Origin: Flaccisagitta enflata
Taxonomy: Eukaryota > Chaetognatha > Sagittoidea > Aphragmophora
NCBI GenBank assembly: GCA_965153355.1
Contig: OZ231126.1
Coordinates: 50,716,001-50,780,000, forward strand
Reading direction: 5' to 3'
Length of the DNA: 64,000 nucleotides
Shown: positions 1 to 13,490 of the stretch, piece by piece
How the letters are laid out: each line of letters starts with the position of its first letter
Position numbering within the stretch: the first letter of the stretch is position 1
Program-made: the position numbers and the translations under genes
Notes under the pieces: model-generated
The model's input: only the letters and a program-made list of their open reading frames with translations
The model's database searches: none
What the model was told of the DNA's origin: nothing

Positions 1-2070
1 GCAATGCCGTCATGAAATGTTACAGTCGAGATGAATCATACTGTATAGTTTTTTGTGCACAATCAAACATCAAAACATTGTGACTTTTCTACAGGGGGAG
101 TGTTTTTGTGTGTGGTTGTTATATTTTAAGATGTGGGCGAGTTTCGGGCGCGCTTTGCTTGCTGTAGGACTGTTTGGCCTCATGTCCAGATGATTGAGAG
201 ATTTTTTTGGACAGATGGAATGACAAAGGGACATGAGATATTTTTGGAAGGGAGTGTATGACATAGTGAGGTGAGCAGATAACTATGAAAATATCTCATC
301 TTATGGAAGACAGACGGATTGACTATCTCATTTGATGAGAAAATAGAAACCGACATATATGGGCCCTTAGCAATTTGACATCTGACATATTGAGTATCTA
401 CCCACTGACTTCAACTTTCAGAAAAATCTAGGGCCCGAACTGAGACAAACAGACAGACAGAGCAGATGTGAAAAGAACAGACTGATAGACAGACATAGCA
501 GATGTAAACGATGGGTCGTAAAATTTGTTCTTTCATTGATCTTTCATGTAATGATTGTGGGAAAGTTTTAGGAATAAATACTGTGTTAGCTAGCTTTAAA
601 ACGTCAATCAATTTTGTTTTGTTTTGTTTTTTTCTTTCGTTTCAAACTCGAGAAGATGGTCAAGACAGAATCAAGATAAAAGTTTAGCGGACTGTTTGAC
701 AACACCATGCAAACTGAGAGGAAAAATTAAAGGAAATGATATCACGAGTAACAATTTCTAGAGAAGTGATGAAATAAGATTTTTGATCAGATTTTCAGAC
801 ATAGATCTAGATTTCAAACTGGAACGCAGCAACATATTGAAAAAGTTTATCTGACAGGTAAGCATCCTGAAAAAATTCACCTTGTTGATGAAAACTGGCT
901 CGTTGCTGTAACTTGGGACAGAGTTCCCTAAAAAGGAAAAGGCTGCTGTCAAATAGTCAGCATTGTAGTCGTTGGTCTTTGGCCCCACTGGAGCCATTGT
1001 TAATTAAAAAGACGGAAATTAAAGCAAAAAGTATTTTGAACAGAGTAACTGAAGAATGGTATGTTTCGCAACTGAAAAGCCATTTGTGTGATTTTCACCA
1101 AATCCCGAAAACGTCAAGGCCCACGTGCCGCGGGTTGGCCCACTTTGGGTAGATTGACAGCACTTGCACTTCCTCTCTCTCACATTCAAAATTTCCACAC
1201 TTGCACAATTGCACATGCGCCATCGACATGTCCATTATTAGTTTATGAACTCTTGTAAAATTAAATTGAAAGAGAGATACAAAATTATAATGCTGCATTT
1301 TTTTTGCTATCCTTTAGATATAGCTGACATAATAAAAACAGACTGACCCAATGACTGATAATCTAGGTTGACCAAAGAAACTTGTGGAACCGGATTGGAC
1401 ATAAGGAGTGGATCCGAAAGAAGAAAACAAGCGTTCTACGATTTGATTTGTAACTGAAATTGATGCAACTGTTTAAAATTAAGATTTACCTTTGCATCGG
1501 AAACAAGATAAAAGAAGGGGAGTGCCTGCTAACAAATAACCTTAGGCGAAATAATATGATCACAAAGAATAAATTGTTGTTATCAAATTTGATTTGAAAA
1601 TATCACTATCACTATCATGCTTGTTTTTGACCAGGGGCAGTGTCACAGTATGGCCTTGTTGGAAACAAGCATGTTATATTCTTAATGTTAAGCAACTTGA
1701 TCAAATTCTTTCTACAACGTGATCTTATGTTGAGTATCAAAAGTTCACCAGCTCTGACTTTGATATCTTGCATGTTACTTTATCTCAAAAACAATTCAGA
1801 AGATTTGTGTCACGTTTTTGGTAACTATATATACTGTTGTGAATGTAGATTCAAGATCTGTAGATTCAAGATCCTCAAGCTTCATTCAATTCTGCGGTTT
1901 CTGTGCATCAACAAATAGTATGGAAATAAACATCTTATCCACTTATTTGTAAGTAACCTTGTCTAAATGATTTGATGCCTCTATGACCATATGGGTTGGG
2001 GTAACCCACCAGCCTGTATGATAGGAAGATCAGTGCCAGCTACCCATTTGTCATGGTAAATATGTAACAA

Positions 2071-2104
2071 TGGTTAGGATTAGGGATTAGGAATTAGGAT
2101 TAGA
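2071..2104 (+). repeat. Short degenerate TTAGG-like run
   Basis: Five imperfect hexamer-like units of the form (G)GATTAG/GGGATTAG lie in tandem. They resemble degenerate telomere-type repeats but are few and interstitial, so no telomere function is implied. Confidence 0.5.
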
Positions 2105-2140
2105 TGTATAATCTCATGCCACCTAATGATAATTCAACAA

Positions 2141-2172
2141 AACACATACACACACACACCCACACCCACACA

Positions 2173-2251
<79 letters not shown>
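2141..2251 (+). repeat. (CA)n microsatellite
   Basis: About 55 CA dinucleotides with a few CCA interruptions at the left end. Confidence 0.95.
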
Positions 2252-2465
2252 CAGATGCTGAAACATAAAAAGTGTAACAGCAGATAACAGCAGAGGACCT
2301 ATGGTTGTTTCATAAGAAAGTATTGCGAGAATGGTTCTTGGTTTCAAGCTGAGATTCAGGACATGTGCCTTTAGTTTCAGCTTGAAATTTTTGAGCCACA
2401 ATCTGATACTACATGAGCCTCAAGGCTCAGATTTAAGCCCAGGTACGAGTCATGAAATTTGAGCC

Positions 2466-5400
2466 TGTTAACCTAAAAAAAATACAAAATCACCCCAAAT
2501 ACCTTATCACACACCTCGGGCACCCTATGACCAACCCCAAAAATCACTGTCACACTTATGAGATTTGGATATACCAGAGGAAAGTTTAACCTAAAAATAC
2601 AAAATCACCCCAAATGCACGCCCCTTTGCTGCTCCTGCCTCAGACACCCCTACAACGACCCAACCCCCAAAATCCCCATCACATAGCGGATTTGGATATA
2701 CCAGAGGAAAGTTTAACCTAAAAATACCAAAATCACCCCAAATACCCTTTATCTACCTCAGGCACCTACGACCCAACCCCCAAAATCACCATCACATGGC
2801 GAGATTAAACTACAGGATGTATAGGAAGTTAACCTAAAATACAAAAATCACCCAATGCCCCTTTATGCACCTCAGGCACCCCTGCTGACCAACCCGGAAA
2901 TCACCCATCACATAGCGAAAGTTGGATATACCAGAGGAAAGTTTAACCTAAAAACCAAAAATCACCCCAAATACCCCCATACTATCACCACCTCGGCACC
3001 CCTCTGTGACCCAACCCCAAAATCACCATCACATAGCGAGATTTGGATATACAGGAAAGTTTAACCTAAAAATACAAATCACCCCAAAATACCCCCTTTG
3101 CTCACTACCTCAGGCACCCCCTACAGCGACCCAACCAAAATCACCATCACATATCGAGATTTGGATATACAGAAGGAAAGTTTAACCTAAAAAATACAAA
3201 ATCACCCCAAATACCCCCTAGATTGAAATACCCAAAAATTGTCATTTTGACATACAGTTGAACCCCGCTCTAGCGGACCCGCCACCAACGCACATAGCGA
3301 GATTTGGATATACCAGAGGAAAGTTTAACCTAAAAAATACAAAATCACCCCAAATACCTTGCTATCACCACTCAGGCACCCTACAATGACCCAACTACAA
3401 AATCACCCATCACATGGCAGATTTGGATATACCAGAGGAAAGTTTAACCTAAGAAATACAAAATCACCCCAAATACCCCCTTTATCACCACAGGCACCCC
3501 TACAACGACCTTGCTTCCAAAATCACTGTCACATAGAGAGATTTGGATATACCAGAGGAAAGGTTAAATAAAATACAAATCACCCCAAATACCCCTTATC
3601 CCACCACCTCGGGCACCCCTACAACGACCCAACCCCCAAAATCACCATCACATAGTGAGATTTGGATATACCAGAGGAAAGTTTAACCTAAAAAATGCAA
3701 ATCACCCAAACCACCCCCTTTATCACCACCTCTTGGTTTGCCCCTACAGCACGACCCAACCCCAAAATCACCATCCCACATGGCGAGTTGGATATACCAG
3801 AGGAAAGTTTAACCTAAAATAAAATCACCCCAAATACCCCCTTTATCACCACCTCGAAGGCACCCCTACAACAGGAAGCCCAACCCCCAAAATCACCATC
3901 ACATAGCGAGATTTGGATATACCAGAGGAAAGTTCCCAACCTAAAAATGCAAAATCACCCAAATACATTTGTCCTCACCACCTAGCTGCCTAACAATCTT
4001 CAGCCTAAAATCCACATACACATGGATTTGATACACAGAAATTTAACTTCTAAAAGCTAAAATGCTAAATCTTATCCTTCTTCAGGCCTTGCTATTAAAT
4101 CATTAATCATGTGCAAATTTGGATATGCCAGAGAAGTTTAACCTAAAATACAAATCACCCCCAAATACCCCTTTATCACTACTAAGACACCCCTACAACA
4201 TTAACCCCAAAATCACCATCACATGGCGAGATTTGGATATGCAGAGGAAAGTTTAGCCTAAAAAATACAAAAATCACCCCAAATACCCCCTTTATCACCA
4301 CCTCGGGCACCCTTACGACCCAACCCCACAATCACCATCACATAGCGAGATTTGGATATACCAGAGGAAAGTTTAACCTAAAAATACAAAATCACCCCAA
4401 ATACCCCCTTTATCTACTCAGACACCTACAACATTAACCCCCAAAATCACCATCACAGCGAGATTTGGATATACAGAGGAAAGTTTAACCTAAAAAATAC
4501 AAAATCACCCCCAAATACCCCCTTTATCACCACCTCAGGCACCCCTACAACGACCCAACCCCCAAAATCACCATCACATAGCGAGATTTGGATATCTGCA
4601 GAGAAAGTTTAACCTAAAATACAAAATCACCCCAAATACCCCCTTATCACCACCTCAGAGCACCCCTACAACGACCCAACCCCCAAAACCACCATCACAT
4701 AGCGAGAATTGGATATACCAGAGGAAAGTTTAACCTAAAAAATACAAAATCACCCCAAATACCCCCTTTATCACCACCTCGGGCACCCCTACAACGACCA
4801 ACCCCCCAAAATCACCTCACATGTGAGATTTGGATATACCAGAGGAAAGTTTAGCCTAAAAATACAAAATCTAAACCCTTCTAGCTCATACCTCGGGCAC
4901 CCCTGTGACCCAACCCCAAAATCACCATCACATAGAGATTTGGATATACCAGAGGAAAGTTTAACCTAAAAAATACAAAATCACCCCAAATACCCCCCTT
5001 TGCTCCTTTTATAAGAACACCCCTACAACATTCAAACCCCAAAATCACCATCACATATCGAGATTTGGATATACCAGAGGAAAGTTTAACCTAAAAATAC
5101 AAAATCACCCCAAATACCCCTTTATCACCACCTCGGGCACCCTGCAGCCATTAGCCCCCAATCACATACACTTGAAAAAAAAAAAGATTTATGGATATAC
5201 CAGAGGAAAGTTTAACCTAAAATACAAAAATCACCCCAAATACCCCTTTATCACCACCTCGGGCACCCCTGAGCCCAGCCCCCAAAATCACCATCACATG
5301 CTTGAGATTTGGATATATACCAGAGGAAAGTTTAACCTAAAATACAAAATCACCCCAAATACCCCCTTGTCATACCTCAGGCACCCCTACAACGACAACC

Positions 5401-8400
5401 CCCAAATCACCATCTATGTGAGTTTGGATATACCAGAGGAAAGTTGAACCTAAAAATACAAAATCACCCAAATACCCCCTTTTATCTACCGGGGCACCCC
5501 TACAACATTTAACCCCCAAAATCTACCATCACATAGCGAGATTTGGATATACAGAGGAAAGTTTAACCTAAAAATGTAAAATCACCCCAAAATATTGCTT
5601 ATCACCACCTCAGGCACCCCTACAGCGACCAACCCCCAAAATCCACCATCACATAGCGGTGGGATATACCAGAGGAAAGTTTAACCTAAAATACAAAATC
5701 ACCCCAAATACCCCCTTTATCACCACCTCAGGCACCCCTACAACGACCCAACCCCCAAAATCATCATCACATAGCGAGATTTGGATATGCCAGAGGAGAA
5801 AGTTCCAACCTAAAAATACAAAATCACCCAAATACCCCCTTTATCACCACCTACCTCAGACACCCTACAACATTAACCCCAAAATCACCCATCACATAGT
5901 GAGATTTGGATATACCAGAGGAAAGTTTAACCTAGAAAATACAAAATCACCCCAAATACCCCCTTTATCACCACCTCAAGCACCCCTACTGTGACCCAAC
6001 CCCCAAAGCCAAAGTCATCATGAGATTGGGATATACCAGAGAAGTTTAACCTAAAATACAAAAATCATAAATACCCCCTTTATCCTGCCTAAGGCACCCT
6101 ACAACATTAACCCCAAAATCACCATCACATAAACAAGTTTGGATGCTACCAGAGCTAACCTAAAATACAAAATCACCCCAAATACCCCCTTTGTCACCAA
6201 TAGACACCCACAGTAACCCCCAATCACCATCACATAGAGATTTGGATATACCAGAGGAAAGTTTAACCTAAAATACAAAATCACCCCAAATACCCCCTTT
6301 ATCACCACCTCGGGCACCCCTACAATGCCCAACCCCAAAATCACCATCACACTTTGTGAGATTTGGATATACCAGAGGAAAGTTTAACCTAAAATCCTAA
6401 ATCACCCCAAATACCCCCTTTATCACCACCTCGGGCACCCTTACAACGACCCCAAAATCACATCACATGGCAGAGATTTGAATCTTCTGAAGGAAAGTTT
6501 AACTGAAAGCCAAATCACCCAAATACCCTTTATCACCACCTCAGGCACCCCTACAACAATGACCCAACCCCCAAACTCACCATCACATAGCTAGATTTGG
6601 ATATACCAGAGGAAAGTTTAACCTAAAAATACAAAATCACCCCAAATACCCCCTTTATCACCACCTCAGGCACCCCTATGACCCAACCCCAAAATCACCA
6701 TCACATATTGAGATTTGGATATACCAGAGAAAGTTTAACCTTAACAATGCAAAATCACCCCAAATCTTGCTTATCTTACCTCAAGGCACTGCCCCTACAA
6801 CGACCTTCAAAATCACCATCACATGTGAGATTGGATATACCAGAGGAAAGTTTAACCTAAAAATACCGTCACCCCAAATACCCCCTTTATCACCACCTGG
6901 GCACCCCTACAACGACCCAACCCCCAAAGTCACCATCACATGGCAGATTTGGATATACCAGAGGAAAGTTTAACCTAAAAAATGCAATCACCCCCAAACA
7001 CCTTTATCACCACCTCGGGCACCCTACAACGACCCAACCCCCAAATCACCATCACATGCAGAGATTTGGATATACCAGAGGAAAGTTTAACCTACAAAAT
7101 GCAAAATCACTCCAAATACCCCCTTTATCACCACCTCCAGGCACCCCTACAACGATACCCCAAAATCACCATCACATATCGAGATTTGGATATACCAGAG
7201 AAAAGTTTAACTAAAAATACAAAATCACACCCCCAAATACCCCCTTTATCACCACCTCGGGCACCCTTACAACGACCAACCCTAAATCATGTCATAGCCA
7301 GATTTTGGATATACCAGAAAGTTTAACCTAAAAAATACAAAGTCACCCAAATACCCCTTTATCACCTGCCGGGCACCCCTACAACGACCCAACCCCCAAA
7401 AATCACCATCACATAGCGAGATTTGGATATATACCAGAAGTTTAACCACTAAAAAATACAAAAATCACCCCAAATACCCCCTTTATCACCACCTCGGGCA
7501 CCCTTACGACGATTCAGCCCCCAAAATCACTGTCACATGTCGAGATTTGGATATATGAGAGGAAAGTTTAACCTAAAATACAAAATCACCCAAATACCTT
7601 GCTCTACCTAAGACTTTCACAGCGACCCAACCCCCAAAATCCATCACATAGCAAGATTTGGATATATACCAGAGGAAAGTTTAACCTAAAATACAAAATC
7701 ACCAATGCCCGCATCTACATAAGACTTCTACAACATGACCCAACCCCAAAATCACCATCACATAGCGAGATTTGGATATACCAGAGGAAAGTTTAACCTA
7801 AAAATGCAAAATCACCAATACCCCTTTATCACCACCTCAGAACTCTATGACCCAACCCCAAATCACCCATCACATAGCGAGATTTGGATATACCAGAGGA
7901 GAGTTTAACCTAAAAATACAAAATCACTGAAATACCCCCTTTATCACCTCAGGCACCCCTACAACGTAACCCCCCAAAATCACCATCACATAGTGAGATT
8001 TGGATATACCAGAGGAAAGTTTAACCTAAAAATACAAAATCCAAATACCCCTTATCACCACCTCAGGCACTCACAACAGCCCCAAAATCACCATCACATA
8101 GAGAGAGTTGGATATACCAGAGGAAAGTTTAACCTAAAAATACAAAATCTTAAGATAACCCCTTTATCCTCTACCTCGACATACCCTACAACAGCCCAAC
8201 CCCAAAATCACCATCACATATCGAGATTTGGATGCTACCGAAAGGAAAGTTTAACTAAAATACAAAATCACCCCAAATACCCCTTATCCTTACCTCGGGC
8301 ACCCCTACCATGTGTTCCTTCAAATCCTGTCACATGCTTGAGATTTGGATATACCAGAGGAAAGTTTAACCTAAAAATATAAATCACCCCAAATACCTTA

Positions 8401-9996
8401 TCACCTAGGCACCCCTACAACAATGGCCCAACCCCAAAATCACCATCACATAGCGAGAGTTGGATATACCAGAGGAAAGTTTAACCTAAAAAATACAAAA
8501 TCACCCCAAATACTTTATCATTACTAGACACCCTACAACATTAACCCCAAAATCACATCATGTGAGATTTGGATATACCAGAGGAAAGTTTAACCTAAAA
8601 ATACAAATCACCCAATACACCTTTATCACCACCTCGGGCACCCCTACAACGACCCAACCCCCAAAATCACCATCACATAGCGAGATTTGGATATACCAGA
8701 GGAAAGTTTAACCTAAAAAATACAAAATCACCCCAAATGCCCAACACATGCCACCTCAGACTTCCTTGACCCAACCCAAAATCCTGCCATCACATGGCAG
8801 GATTTGGATATACCAAGAGGAAAGTTTAACCTAAAAATACAAAATCACCCCAAATACCCCCTTTATCACCACCTCGGGCACCCCTACAACGATTAGCCCA
8901 CAAAATCACCATCACTTAGTGAGATTTGGATATACAAGAGAAGGGTTGGCCTAAAAATACAAAATCACCCAAATACCTTATCACCACACCTCGGGCACCC
9001 CTACAACGACCCAACCCCCAAAATCACCATCACATAGCAAGATCATATGGTGGATATACCAGAGGAAAGTTTAACACAAAAAATACAAAATCACCCACAA
9101 TACCCCCTTATCTACCTCGAGCACCTACAACGACCCAACCCCCAAATCACCATCACATAATGAGATTTGGATATACCAGAGAGGAAAGTTTAACCTAAAA
9201 TACAAAAATCACCCCAAATACCCCCTTTATCACCACCTCAGGCACCCCTACAAGACCCAACCCCAAAAATCTACCATCACATGGCAGAGATTGGATATAC
9301 AGAGGAAAGTTTAACCTAAAAATACCAAAAATCACCCCAAATACCCTTTATCACCACCTGGGCACCCCTACAACGACCCAACCCCATCACCATCACATAG
9401 CGAGATTTGGATATACTGAAAGTTTAACCTAAAAATACAAAATCACCCCAAATACCCCTTTATCACCACCTCAACACCCTACAACACCCAACCCCAAAAT
9501 CACCATCACATAGCGAGATTTGGATATACCAGAGGAAAGTTTAACCTAAAAATACAAAATCACCCCAAATACCCCCTTTATCACCACCTCGGGCACCCCT
9601 ACAACGACCCAACCCCCAAAATCACCATCACATAGCGAGATTTGGATATACCAGAGGAAAGTTTAACCTAAAAAATACAAAATCACCCCAAATACCCCCT
9701 TTATCACCACCTCGGGCACCCCTACAACGACCCAACCCCCAAAATCACCATCACATAGCGAGATTTGGATATACCAGAGGAAAGTTTAACCTAAAAAATA
9801 CAAAATCACCCCAAATACCCCCTTTATCACCACCTCGGGCACCCCTACAACGACCCAACCCCCAAAATCACCATCACATAGCGAGATTTGGATATACCAG
9901 AGGAAAGTTTAACCTAAAAAATACAAAATCACCCCAAATACCCCCTTTATCACCACCTCGGGCACCCCTACAACGACCCAACCCCCAAAGCCAAAG
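2466..9996 (+). repeat. 123-bp satellite array, about 61 copies
   Basis: Tandem head-to-tail units recognisable by GATTTGGATATACCAGAGG followed by AAAGTTTAACCTAAAA, a CACCCCAAATACCCCC block and a CACCATCACATAGCGAG block. The last units (starts at 9638, 9761 and 9884) are exactly 123 bp apart and nearly identical. The rest of the array is peppered with small deletions and odd substitutions, and some units lose 10-30 bp. The unit is C-rich and G-poor on this strand. The open frames across it are by-products: 123 is divisible by three, but the A run after CCT varies between 5 and 6, which destroys any long frame. Flanking sequence on both sides is unique. Confidence 0.95.
3236..3296 (+). mobile_element. 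Pogo-like MITE terminus embedded in the satellite
   Basis: One satellite unit is interrupted by non-satellite sequence containing CAGTTGAACCCCGCTCTAGC preceded by TA. This is the same terminus seen in the MITEs at 15242 and 30086. Only one end is visible, so it is a fragment or was captured before array amplification. Confidence 0.6.
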
Positions 9997-10299
9997 TCTC
10001 CTAGCTTTTGAGTCAAGGTTTTTCCTCTGATAACCGGTCAACGTCCCTCCCACCTCCGCCGTTCATATTTCAATTCATTCAAATGTTTGAATATCATATA
10101 GCGTATCGGTTCACATTTTTAGGAAATCAAAAAAGCTCCTTCAATCGCATCCTATTGTATATAGTAACAGATTTGCAAAACTTAAAAGATCTTTTTTAGT
10201 TTTTCACTGAAATTGTAGATTTCTCTCTCCCATAGGCGGATTCTTAATTTAATTTTATATCTGTGACAATATGCAAAAAGCTTTCATCAACCTCTAACA
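9997..10299. other. Unique AT-rich sequence, nothing recognised
   Basis: Follows the satellite array directly. Only short unsupported frames are present. Confidence 0.5.
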
Positions 10300-10490
10300 A
10301 TTTTTAGTTGTGTAAACGCGAATCTACCACCCACTCTGTCTTTCTATCCGTCCATCAGTTGGTCCGTCTGTTGGTTGGTTTGTCACACCTAGCTTTTTTT
10401 GCTGTTTTACATCGTTTTAAGTCATTTTTCATTTTGTCTTTTAGTCTTGATGACCGCACGCGACTTAGAGGTGTTGGCCTTGTTTTTCTT
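10300..10490 (+). mobile_element. Helentron-like short repeat (HINE-type) copy
   Basis: Begins near TTTTTAGTTGTGTAAACGCG, runs into a GTCY-rich tract (GTCCATCAGTTGGTCCGTC) and ends with a GCACGCGACTT block before GTTGGCCTTGTTTTT. This is the arrangement of the dispersed family described at 62734-62944. Confidence 0.6.
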
Positions 10491-10559
10491 TAATGGCATG
10501 AAACCTCACATGATAAATTTCAGTAATAATTTGGAGACTGACAGAAACAAGTGACGCAA

Positions 10560-10807
10560 TATCGTTGTGGACAGGTGGGCAGAGGCAACCAACCCCCATC
10601 AACTCCCCTTGCCTCCCACCTCAACCACACACAAACACCATAAACTCTATAAGAGGCTTTGTCACTTTGTCGGTCGGTCGGTCGGTTGGTCGGTCGGTTG
10701 TTTGGTTGGTCCGTAGAGGTCATGGAGCTGAGAAAGTGCGAAAACGCGCATTTCCGCTCCTCCCACCCATCGGTGGCTGGTATTGGCCAAGTATCAGGCA
10801 TTGTTCC
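10560..10807 (+). mobile_element. HINE-type copy with (GTCG)n core
   Basis: Contains CTCTATAAGAGGCTTTGTC, a (GGTC)n tract (GTCGGTCGGTCGGTCGGTTG), the GTGCGAAAACGCGCATTTCC block and the TATTGGCCAAGTATCAGGC end block. The 5' hairpin is missing or diverged. A C-rich stretch at 10590-10640 resembles one at 31350-31400. Confidence 0.65.
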
Positions 10808-10965
10808 ACTTTTTAGTCACGGACACGCGACTCTACACCTTGCCGTGTAGAACGGTCCGTCCGTGTCCGCCCGACCATCACATTTCTGAATTCCGAGCGT
10901 TTTTTGCGGTACTGCTCCTGCCCAACCATCTTCGACTGGATTGCCGTGTATCGGGCCTTGTTGAC
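10808..10965 (+). mobile_element. HINE-type copy
   Basis: Starts with TTTTTAGTCACGGACACGCG, continues with ACTCTACACCTTGCCGTGT and a GGTCCGTCCGTGTCC tract, and ends with CTGCCCAACCATC and GCCGTGTATCGGGCCTTG. It abuts the previous copy head to tail. Confidence 0.75.
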
Positions 10966-11407
10966 TCATGCTGACGGCCAGACGGACCAACGGACGGACG
11001 GACCAACGCCACAGTGCTGCGATGCGAATCTGTTTTTTTTTTTCGACGCATGAAGCTATGTGAGTGAGTTCATCTTCCAAAGAGAGCAAAAAGATAATAT
11101 GCTAAACCTGGCAACAAACCTTGCATTACTTTTCATAATCTAGGTTACAAGATTATCTAAAAATGGTAAAGTTCATGATTTTTTATATGGATATTACATA
11201 TTTATACGAGAAGCATTTTAGTTTTTGAGAGCTGAGAATTTTCAATTTCGTCAGACAGGAGGAGTTGCGTAACCAAATAACATAAGAAAATTGTAACGTA
11301 AGAAGGGATGTAACACTGACGATGATGGTAAACTTAACAATGACGACGATGACAAGGACGACGATGACGACGACGACGACAGAAATATGAATATGATTGT
11401 TCAAGAA

Positions 11408-11452
11408 AGAGTGAAGAAGAAGAAGAAGAAGAAGAAGAAGAAGAAGAAGAAG

Positions 11453-11487
<35 letters not shown>

Positions 11488-11571
11488 GAACAACAACAAG
11501 AACAAGAACAAGAACAACAACAACAACAACATCAACTACAACAACAACAACAACAACAGCAATAGGACAGA
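11408..11571 (+). repeat. Compound (AAG)n / (AAC)n microsatellite
   Basis: About 15 GAA units followed by a long run of CAA units interrupted by AAGAACAAC. Translated Lys and Asn runs here are not genes. Confidence 0.95.
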
Positions 11572-11579
11572 ATGTGAGA

Positions 11580-12057
11580 AAACAAGGCCGGATACGCGGA
11601 CCAAGATGGTGCGCCGGGTGTAACTATTTCTTAGACCTATCCCTAGCTCCATCAGACCTATCCCTAGCTCTATTGGACCTATCCCTAGCTCTATCAGACC
11701 TATCCCGAGCTCTATCAGGCCTATCTTGTGCTCTATCAGACCTATCCCGAGCTCTATCAGATCTTTCTCAAGCTCTGTCTGACCTATCATTAGATCTATC
11801 AGACCTATCCCCAGCTCTATCAGACCTATCCCCAGCCCTATCCGACCTCTCACCAGACGTATCCGATCTATCCCCAGCTCTATCAGACCTAACCGTGGCT
11901 GATTATTTCAGTGAATGAAATGACTAGTATCATCTTTGATGAACGGAATGAGTTTTCAATTGATTTCAAACATCTTTAGCGATTTTTCATTCAAGCGTGA
12001 CCAACAGATGGATAGACAGATGGACAGAGCCTCTTATAGAGGTGCCACGGAGCATCT

Positions 12058-12062
<5 letters not shown>
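11580..12062 (-). mobile_element. HINE-type element carrying a 21-bp minisatellite
   Basis: On the + strand it begins with AACAAGGCCGGATACGCGG (the end block of the family, reversed), then has the 21-bp minisatellite, then a GACAGATGGACAGAG tract (reverse of GTCY), CCTCTTATAGAGG, and ends in a hairpin-like GGTGCC-ACGGA-GCATC followed by TAAAAA. The layout equals that of the 36402-37095 copy in the opposite orientation. Confidence 0.7.
11633..11895 (+). repeat. 21-bp minisatellite, about 12 copies
   Basis: Units of the form CCTATCCCTAGCTCTATCAG plus A, 21 bp each, with moderate divergence. Because 21 is divisible by three, both strands translate as heptad-like repeats; these are artefacts of the repeat. 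Confidence 0.9.

Positions 12063-12147
<85 letters not shown>
12063..12147 (+). repeat. (CT)n microsatellite
   Basis: About 42 uninterrupted CT units directly after the HINE-type element. Confidence 0.95.
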
Positions 12148-12150
<3 letters not shown>

Positions 12151-12285
12151 GCATTTACAACTTTTTTCCTACGGCGATTAGCCGCCTTTATTGGTAAAGA
12201 AAAACGCGTATGTAAATATGTGCAATCCGCTCATGGGTGATAACTGTAACTTTCGTTAAGGAGGAAATCAGTTATGTAGCAGCTA

Positions 12286-12502
12286 AAACAAGACAGGACA
12301 GGACGCGGCCACCTTTGTCGCGGATGAATGGGCAGGAATGGAGAAATCCAAACAAGCCCAACTAAGCAATGAAGCATCCGGACTGTGTCTTCGCAGTTTT
12401 TGCACAGGCAAACAGACAGACAAACAGACGGACAGATGGACAGATGGACCAACGGACAGACCCTCTAATAGGGATGCATTCCTAACGCTTGCATCTAAAA
12501 TG
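12286..12502 (-). mobile_element. HINE-type copy, reversed
   Basis: Starts with AAAACAAGACAGGACAGGAC, includes the GGATGAATGGGCAGG block, a GACAGACAAACAGACGGACAG tract and CCCTCTAATAGGG, and ends with a hairpin GATGC ... GCATC followed by TAAAATG. Confidence 0.65.
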
Positions 12503-12756
12503 GACTGAAAATACAAACACAAAAAAATATTCTTTAACTATTTTTGAAGTATATGTTTCATTAGTATTTCCGTTAGACTGATTGGCTGACCAACCAACGG
12601 ACTGATAGAGCAACTAGTAGTTGCATATCGATGATTAGAAAGTGGCCGTGTGTTTGGTTATCGAAAGATATACTGAATTATTGTGTTTGCAAATTCCTTT
12701 CTCAACGATTTGATACTGCTCCAAATTGCAATTTAATCAGAGATTTCCTCATCCAA

Positions 12757-12757
<1 letters not shown>

Positions 12758-12795
<38 letters not shown>

Positions 12796-12848
12796 GGGGG
12801 CGTTGCGTGCATGCATGCAACCGTACTTGTCCAAGCGAGAACCTAATC

Positions 12849-12900
<52 letters not shown>

Positions 12901-12919
12901 GCGTTTGTCTTGTTGTTGC

Positions 12920-12994
<75 letters not shown>

Positions 12995-13087
12995 CATCGT
13001 TGATGTTGTTAACGTCATCGTTGTTGTTTTTAACGTCATCGTTGTTGTTGTTGTTGTTCTTAACGTCATCGTTGTTGTTGTTAACGT

Positions 13088-13136
<49 letters not shown>

Positions 13137-13143
13137 AACATCG

Positions 13144-13211
<68 letters not shown>

Positions 13212-13215
13212 ATTT
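12758..13215 (+). repeat. Compound microsatellite block (GT)n, (GA)n, (TTG)n
   Basis: (GT)n at about 12758-12792, (GA)n with GACA interruptions at 12851-12900, then (TTG)n from 12907 to about 13210. The TTG run is broken at least five times by TTAACGTCATCG or TTAACGTCATTG. All long poly-amino-acid frames in this block come from the repeats. Confidence 0.95.
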
Positions 13216-13375
13216 TCGTCGTCGTTGCCGTCGTCGTCATCGTCGTTGTCATCATCGATATCAGTAACGTGGTCATCATCAACAAAATTGTCATCGTTTT
13301 TTGTCATTTTTCAGTCTCATAATAAACTAAGGCCTGTACGGTCCTGGACCGGGTTGTAAACAAACGTAATTTACC

Positions 13376-13490
13376 AGTAGATCGGTTTTATCCTTTACCG
13401 TGTCCTGAAGAAAATCGCGACTTTTTTTTTAAGTTCAGGACACGGCGAATAACTAGCTAACAGCAAAACCGATCATCTCACCAGAAGCAA
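13376..13490. repeat. Imperfect inverted repeat of about 110 bp
   Basis: AGATCGGTTTTATCC ... CCGTGTCCTGAA on the left pairs with TTCAGGACACGG ... AAAACCGATCATCT on the right. This could form a long hairpin. I did not find clean target duplications. Confidence 0.6.

Larger units (their letters stand above)
1..2465. other. AT-rich region without a recognisable gene
   Basis: All open frames here are short (under 100 codons), unrelated to one another and lack splice-supported extension. The only structured features are a short TTAGG/TTAGGG-like run near 2071-2104 and the (CA)n tract at 2141-2251. I see no gene. Confidence 0.6.

Noticed and set aside
3300-9990. A CRISPR array, because of regular spacing
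   Set aside because: The whole 123-bp unit is repeated with no unique spacers, and the genome is eukaryotic.
2466-9996. A long repeat protein encoded by the satellite (41 codons per 123-bp unit, open in intact units)
   Set aside because: The A run after AACCT varies between 5 and 6 and many units have other indels, so the frame is lost within a few units. There is no start codon in the unit and no splice support.
12726-13359. Long poly-Val, poly-Thr, poly-Asn and poly-Leu frames
   Set aside because: They are translations of (TTG)n and (GA)n microsatellites in every frame of both strands.
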